This document shows, one piece after another, positions 60,701-64,000 of a DNA stretch of 64,000 bases. The position numbers and the translations under genes were made by a program. The DNA is taken from NCBI RefSeq assembly GCF_020360975.1, contig NW_025408676.1, positions 124,001-188,000 of the forward strand, given 5' to 3'. Each line of letters opens with the position of its first letter. The stretch's first letter is position 1. This stretch comes from Hirsutella rhossiliensis (Eukaryota; Ascomycota; Sordariomycetes; Hypocreales; Ophiocordycipitaceae). A model generated the notes under the pieces. It had not been told where the DNA came from. It ran no database searches and saw only the letters and a list, made by a program, of their open reading frames with translations.

Positions 60701-63700
60701 CGGGCCTGCAGCGCATCCGCCGCGTCAGCGAGGCCGCCGCCGTTGCCTGCGGCTTCCAGTCCCTGCTCGTCATCCAGCCGGGCAGCGGCGACGGTGGCGA
60801 CTCGGCGACGCCCGCCAGGCCCTTTCTCACCGAGCCTCGGGGCGATGACCACCACGCGGCGCAGTGGCAGGACTTCAGCACCTACGCCATTGTCGTCGAG
60901 TGCCAGCTCGAGGCCGACGAGGTCCGCGTGCGCATCGGCTTTGACTCGAGCGTCGTTGGTCAGCAGCAGATGGGCCGTATCGCCCGCAGCTTCGAGCGCG
61001 TCCTGCGCCAGCTCGCCGACGGCACCCGCAGCAAGGAGAAGCTCGCGGCCGTCATCATGCCCAGCCTGTGCCATGCGTCCGTCGAGGATATCTGGGCTTG
61101 GAATGCCAAGGTCCCCGCTCAGGTCGACGACTGTGTGCACAACCTTGTCACGCAGAGGGCCCGCGACCACCCGCTCGCCCCGGCTGTCTGTGCCTGGGAC
61201 GGCGAGCTGACGTACGCCCAGCTGGACGAGCTGTCTACCCGCCTGGCCTATCGTCTGGCGGATGCCGGCGTGGCGGGAACCGTTGTGCCCCTCTTCTTCG
61301 ACAAGTCTGTGTGGATGCCCGTGGCTGCGCTGGCAGTCATGAAAGCTGGTGGAGCCTCCATTGCCATGGAGACTTCACAGCCCGAGGAGCGGTTGCGCGG
61401 CATTGCCGCCCAAGCCAACTCTCCCGTCGTCGTCGCCTCCATGCAAAGGAGCGACCTCGCCCGCCGCCTTGTGACCAAGGAGGTAGTCACCGTGGGGCCC
61501 GGTGCCCAAGAGTCGCCCCCTGAGTCCAAGCGGCGCGCCCTGCCAGCCGTCACGCCCTCGAGCGTCCTGTATGTCGTCTTCACGTCGGGCAGCACGGGAA
61601 CGCCAAAGGGCGCCATTGTGACACACGGCAACTTCTGCAGTTCCATTGTCTATCAGCAGAAGCAAATGGGCTACAACGACCAGTCGCGCGTCTTTGACTT
61701 TGCTTCGTATGCCTTTGATGCTTCGTGGTGGAATCTGCTCCACGCCCTGACCGCGGGCGGATGCCTCTGCATCCCCTCGGCCAAGGAGCGGGAAAACGAC
61801 TTGGCGGCATGCATCGAGAAATACCGCGTCACGACGGCCGACTTGACTCCTTCGGTGGCGCGCTTCCTGGGTCCCAAGGTCCTCTCGAGCCTGTCCACGC
61901 TTGTCCTGGGCGGCGAGGCCGTGCTGCCGAGTGACGCGCACCTGGCTGGCGACAATACGCAAATCATCAACGTCTATGGTCCTGCCGAGTGCACACCGGC
62001 CGTCACCTTTGCCCATGTCACCCTGGACCCCATCACCATCGGTCGGGGGGCCGGTGTCTGCACGTGGGTTGTCCAGGTCGACGACCACGACTCCCTGGCG
62101 CCCATCGGAGCCGTCGGCGAGCTCTGGGTCGAGGGCCCCCTCGTCGGCCAGGGCTATCTGAACGACGCCGAGAAGACGGCGGCAGCCTTTGTGCAAGACC
62201 CCGCCTGGCTCACCCGGGGCGCTCCTGGACACGAGGGCCGCTCCGGCCGGGTTTATCGCACCGGAGACCTCGTCCGCTATAGGGACGACGGGTCGCTCCT
62301 CTTTGTCGGGCGCAAGGATACGCAGGTGAAGATCCGCGGCCAGCGTATTGAGCTCGGCGAGGTCGAGCACCACGTCCGGCAGGCCATGGAGTCGGTCGAG
62401 GGTGTTGACGTGACCAACGCGCAGGTGACTGCCGAGACGATCCAGCCGGCCGGTGCCAGCAGCGCCATCCTCATCGCCTTCATCAACCTCGACCTTGCGG
62501 CGGTGACGTCTGAAGACTCCCACAATGCCGCCGTGAAGAAGGTGACAGACGGACTCGCAGATCGACTGGCCCAGACTCTCCCGGTCTTCATGGTGCCCTC
62601 GGCATACATCCCCGTCCACAAGATCCCCATGATGACCACTGGCAAGACAGACCGACGCCAGCTCCGCACCATCGGGGCTGAGTCGTGGCTGAAGTATCGC
62701 GGAGTGTCGGGCAAGAACGAACCTGACGAGACGCTGACGGAAGTGGAGAAGCTGCTTCAAAAGGTCTGGATGACCGTCCTCAACCTCACGGCCGAGGAGG
62801 CGTCGGTCAGCAAGGCCTTTACCCGGCTCGGCGGCGACTCCATCTCGGCCATGCAAGTCGTCTCCCAGTGCCGGCTTCACAATCTGTCCTTCACCGCCAG
62901 TGACGTCCTCCAGGCGGGAACCATCCGCAAGCTAGCAGCCCGCTGTCAGTTCATGTCTCAGCAAGAGCCCCTGACGGAAAGCGATGAGGAAAAGGCCGAC
63001 CGTGAGGCATTTGACCTTTCGCCCATCCAACAGATGTTCTTTGACGTCTACCCCGAGGGTCTGAACCACTACAACCAGGGCTTCATCCTCGACCTCGGCC
63101 AGCCCGTGCCCGTCGAGACCCTGCGCAGGGCCTGCCGCGCAATCGTCAATCGCCATGCCATGCTCCGGGCTCGCTACAGCAAGGACCCCGAGGACGGCCG
63201 CTGGAAGCAGTCTATTCTCGGCGAGGACGACGAAGAGTCGTATGCCTTTTCTGCCAAGACAGTGGCCAGCCGGGCCGAGGTGACGGATGCCGCGCAGTGG
63301 CGCCAGGGCAACATCGACATCCGCGAGGGACCCGTCTTTGCCTGCGACGTCTTCCAGATAGACGGCGGCGACCAGGTCCTGGTTCTCTCGGCTCACCATC
63401 TGGTCATCGACCTAGTGTCGTGGCGCATCGTCTGGAGCGACATCGAGGACTTTGTCAAGCTCGGCGAGCTGCGTTCGCAGAAACCCACGTCGTTCCGCAC
63501 GTGGTGCCGCCGCCAGGCCCGGGTCGGCAGCAGCCTGTCCCCCCTGAGTGTGCTTCCTTTCACCGTTCCAAAGGCGGAGCTGGAATTCTGGGGGCTCCCG
63601 CAAAGCAAGAACACCTTTGGCAACTGCAACAACCACACCGAGGTCTTTGAGCGGGAGACGAGCACGCTGCTCCTTGCAGACGGCAATGAGAGCCTTCGGA

Positions 63701-64000
63701 CGGAGCCAATCGACCTTATGGTTGCCGCCATTGTCTATTCCTTTCACAAGTCGTTCCCCGACCGTCCTCTTCCCGTTGTCTGGGTTGAAGGCCACGGCCG
63801 CGAGCAGTCCAACGATCTGCCCTTGGACGTGTCTGAGACAGTCGGCTGGTTCACCACGATGCACCCGCTGCCGGTTCCAATCACGTCCGAGAGCTCCGTT
63901 CTCGACGCCGTGCGGCTTGCCAAAGATACCAGGCGCAAGGTGCCGAACAAGGGCCAGCCTTATTTTGCCTGCCGATACCACAGTGCTTCGGGCCGCGAGG
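57721..64000 (+). CDS. Non-ribosomal peptide synthetase, N-terminal 2,093 residues (continues past the window)
   Basis: Cytosolic multimodular enzyme assembling a peptide natural product. The frame is open without introns from ATG 57721 to the right edge; no earlier in-frame ATG exists before an upstream stop. Domain order: A1 (about 60-570), T1 (585-660), C (695-1115), A2 (1130-1650), T2 (1668-1742), E (1765 onward, incomplete). C is intact: ILPCTPLQAGLL (701-712) and HHALYDGWS (820-828). A2 has FTSGSTGTPKG, NVYGPAE, YRTGDLVRY, KIRGQRIELGEVE and Lys1642. T2 has GGDS with Ser1707. E has LSPIQQMFF, HHLVIDLVSW (1892-1901), EGHGRE (2023-2028) and TVGWFT, so a D-residue is expected. Module 1 is degenerate: FTSGCTGAPKG, His for the anchoring Asp (residue 246), KVQDQ for KIRGQ, and GGDA for GGDS (residue 622). 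The A2 specificity code by my alignment is D-A-W-D-V-G-V-P-A-K; I do not assign a substrate. The product is unknown. Confidence 0.95.
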   Translation, partial: MRYQIDHLSNGPWVGSEEATTYKDTKEAFPRALDDIWTGNSVVPEPVEACVHGLIKRSVCERPAAPAVCSWDGELTYRELDQLSSKLAHQLADLGVGPGTMVIQCFEKSVLAPVAMLGVMKAGGASVALDITQPEDQLRIIAAQVSAPFILCSAVNEHLARQISAGEVIVVDRDLSGPSSATKLRHELPLVSPSDVLCVIFTSGCTGAPKGAVLTHRNYSSSIIYQQKALSFTSSSRVFDHASYASHVAWSNLLHTLTCGGCLCVPSEADRRSNIEGSMVALQANYAQFTPTIARTLDLSSVPALAQLNYIGEPATPLEPNELGRQVAVLNVYGSSEVASLATLWVANEAESREPLIGPRGGMCAWVVDANNPEALAPFGTAGELWLEGPLVGQGYFNDGHKTAAAFVEDPAWLLRGAPKWPGRHGRAYRTGDLVRYREDGQLVFVGRKEQAKVQDQLVDLGEVEHQMRRAVAPSGDDIENLQLIAETIQPQGADTAILVAFVAFDSARDMTDEEYGKAAHLATVGLTDELAKTLPQYMVPAAYIPIQAVPMTATGKVDRHCLRSIGSLLTDEEISRLRGGGRHMPQSETEHLMQALWAQVLVVEPGSIGRDADFFSIGGDATKALRLSRLASKSGLFFTAREVFQSPCLRDLSALAISPTLPSASAIPPLSLLERPMDESEVRAHAAHHCHVQEAQILDILPCTPLQAGLLALTARQSGAYVARNVFELGSDIDADGFRAAWDQVVALNPILRTRIVSLPHHGVVQVVLEEGAQWSAATRLDDLQRDGGDVPMGLGVPLTRFALVGEDGGSRCFVWDIHHALYDGWSLPLLLQEAEHAYYRESSPPLEPMTAFIKYIVEREETATKAFWHAQFANLKGAHFPLPKTATYTARPDCQLSLAVPGLKWGRGDVTPATMVRAAWAVMVAHSADSDEALFGLTVTGRQAAIPGIERMAGPAIATVPLRVALDWEDSVGRLLGAVQRQAVEMIPHEQTGLQRIRRVSEAAAVACGFQSLLVIQPGSGDGGDSATPARPFLTEPRGDDHHAAQWQDFSTYAIVVECQLEADEVRVRIGFDSSVVGQQQMGRIARSFERVLRQLADGTRSKEKLAAVIMPSLCHASVEDIWAWNAKVPAQVDDCVHNLVTQRARDHPLAPAVCAWDGELTYAQLDELSTRLAYRLADAGVAGTVVPLFFDKSVWMPVAALAVMKAGGASIAMETSQPEERLRGIAAQANSPVVVASMQRSDLARRLVTKEVVTVGPGAQESPPESKRRALPAVTPSSVLYVVFTSGSTGTPKGAIVTHGNFCSSIVYQQKQMGYNDQSRVFDFASYAFDASWWNLLHALTAGGCLCIPSAKERENDLAACIEKYRVTTADLTPSVARFLGPKVLSSLSTLVLGGEAVLPSDAHLAGDNTQIINVYGPAECTPAVTFAHVTLDPITIGRGAGVCTWVVQVDDHDSLAPIGAVGELWVEGPLVGQGYLNDAEKTAAAFVQDPAWLTRGAPGHEGRSGRVYRTGDLVRYRDDGSLLFVGRKDTQVKIRGQRIELGEVEHHVRQAMESVEGVDVTNAQVTAETIQPAGASSAILIAFINLDLAAVTSEDSHNAAVKKVTDGLADRLAQTLPVFMVPSAYIPVHKIPMMTTGKTDRRQLRTIGAESWLKYRGVSGKNEPDETLTEVEKLLQKVWMTVLNLTAEEASVSKAFTRLGGDSISAMQVVSQCRLHNLSFTASDVLQAGTIRKLAARCQFMSQQEPLTESDEEKADREAFDLSPIQQMFFDVYPEGLNHYNQGFILDLGQPVPVETLRRACRAIVNRHAMLRARYSKDPEDGRWKQSILGEDDEESYAFSAKTVASRAEVTDAAQWRQGNIDIREGPVFACDVFQIDGGDQVLVLSAHHLVIDLVSWRIVWSDIEDFVKLGELRSQKPTSFRTWCRRQARVGSSLSPLSVLPFTVPKAELEFWGLPQSKNTFGNCNNHTEVFERETSTLLLADGNESLRTEPIDLMVAAIVYSFHKSFPDRPLPVVWVEGHGREQSNDLPLDVSETVGWFTTMHPLPVPITSESSVLDAVRLAKDTRRKVPNKGQPYFACRYHSASGRE

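Noticed and set aside
59482..61170. 562-residue open frame on the minus strand
   Set aside because: It is antisense to the NRPS condensation and adenylation domains. The openness follows from the high GC third-position bias of the plus-strand gene.
61375..62880. 501-residue open frame on the minus strand
   Set aside because: Shadow of NRPS A2 and T2, with Asp/Gly/Arg/Val-rich composition and no motif.
1..64000. tRNA, rRNA and CRISPR features
   Set aside because: I looked for B-box-like GGTTCGANTCC sequences, rRNA-like conserved blocks and regularly spaced repeats, and found none that hold up.

Overview
The window looks like the genome of a filamentous ascomycete, probably a Sordariomycete. 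The evidence is spliceosomal introns of 44-82 bp with CTNAC-like branch sites, fungal gene families, and saturated repeat-induced point mutation (RIP). I place it no finer than that from sequence alone.

Bases 1 to about 34,745 are a RIP-saturated transposon nest. CA and TG dinucleotides are almost absent, TA is greatly enriched and CG survives. CAA, CAG and TGG codons have therefore become stops and no long reading frame remains. Reading through those stops, I can recognise several elements. A Ty1/copia element on the minus strand is split by an intact-length Ty3/gypsy chromovirus at 1929-9721, which has 257-bp LTRs and a GATTA target duplication. A second Ty3/gypsy element on the plus strand has its gag zinc knuckle interrupted by a 7.4-kb Tad-like LINE at 16093-23475, with a 15-bp target duplication. 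Direct repeats of about 391 bp at 14065 and 33632 bracket this second region. Three long coding-like frames in the nest are not explained by the recognised elements.

The composition switches abruptly to ordinary gene-bearing DNA near 34,745. I find five genes: a 7TM-RGS protein (minus, 36322-38389, six exons), an AusD-type SAM methyltransferase (plus, 42815-43777, two exons), an AIM24/DUF124 protein (minus, 44051-45080, four exons), an ABCC/MRP-type transporter (minus, 47207-52353, 14 exons) and a multimodular NRPS (plus, 57721 to beyond the right edge). The exon models were built by hand from splice sites, reading phase and family motifs.

The NRPS begins A-T-C-A-T-E. Its first module appears catalytically dead: the adenylation domain lacks the substrate-anchoring Asp and has eroded A3 and A8 cores, and the carrier domain has Ala in place of the phosphopantetheine Ser. 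The following C, A and T domains and the E domain look intact. The ABCC transporter is transcribed divergently from the NRPS across a 5.4-kb gene-poor interval and is a plausible exporter of its product. The methyltransferase may belong to the same secondary-metabolite region. The RGS and AIM24 genes look like housekeeping or signalling genes.
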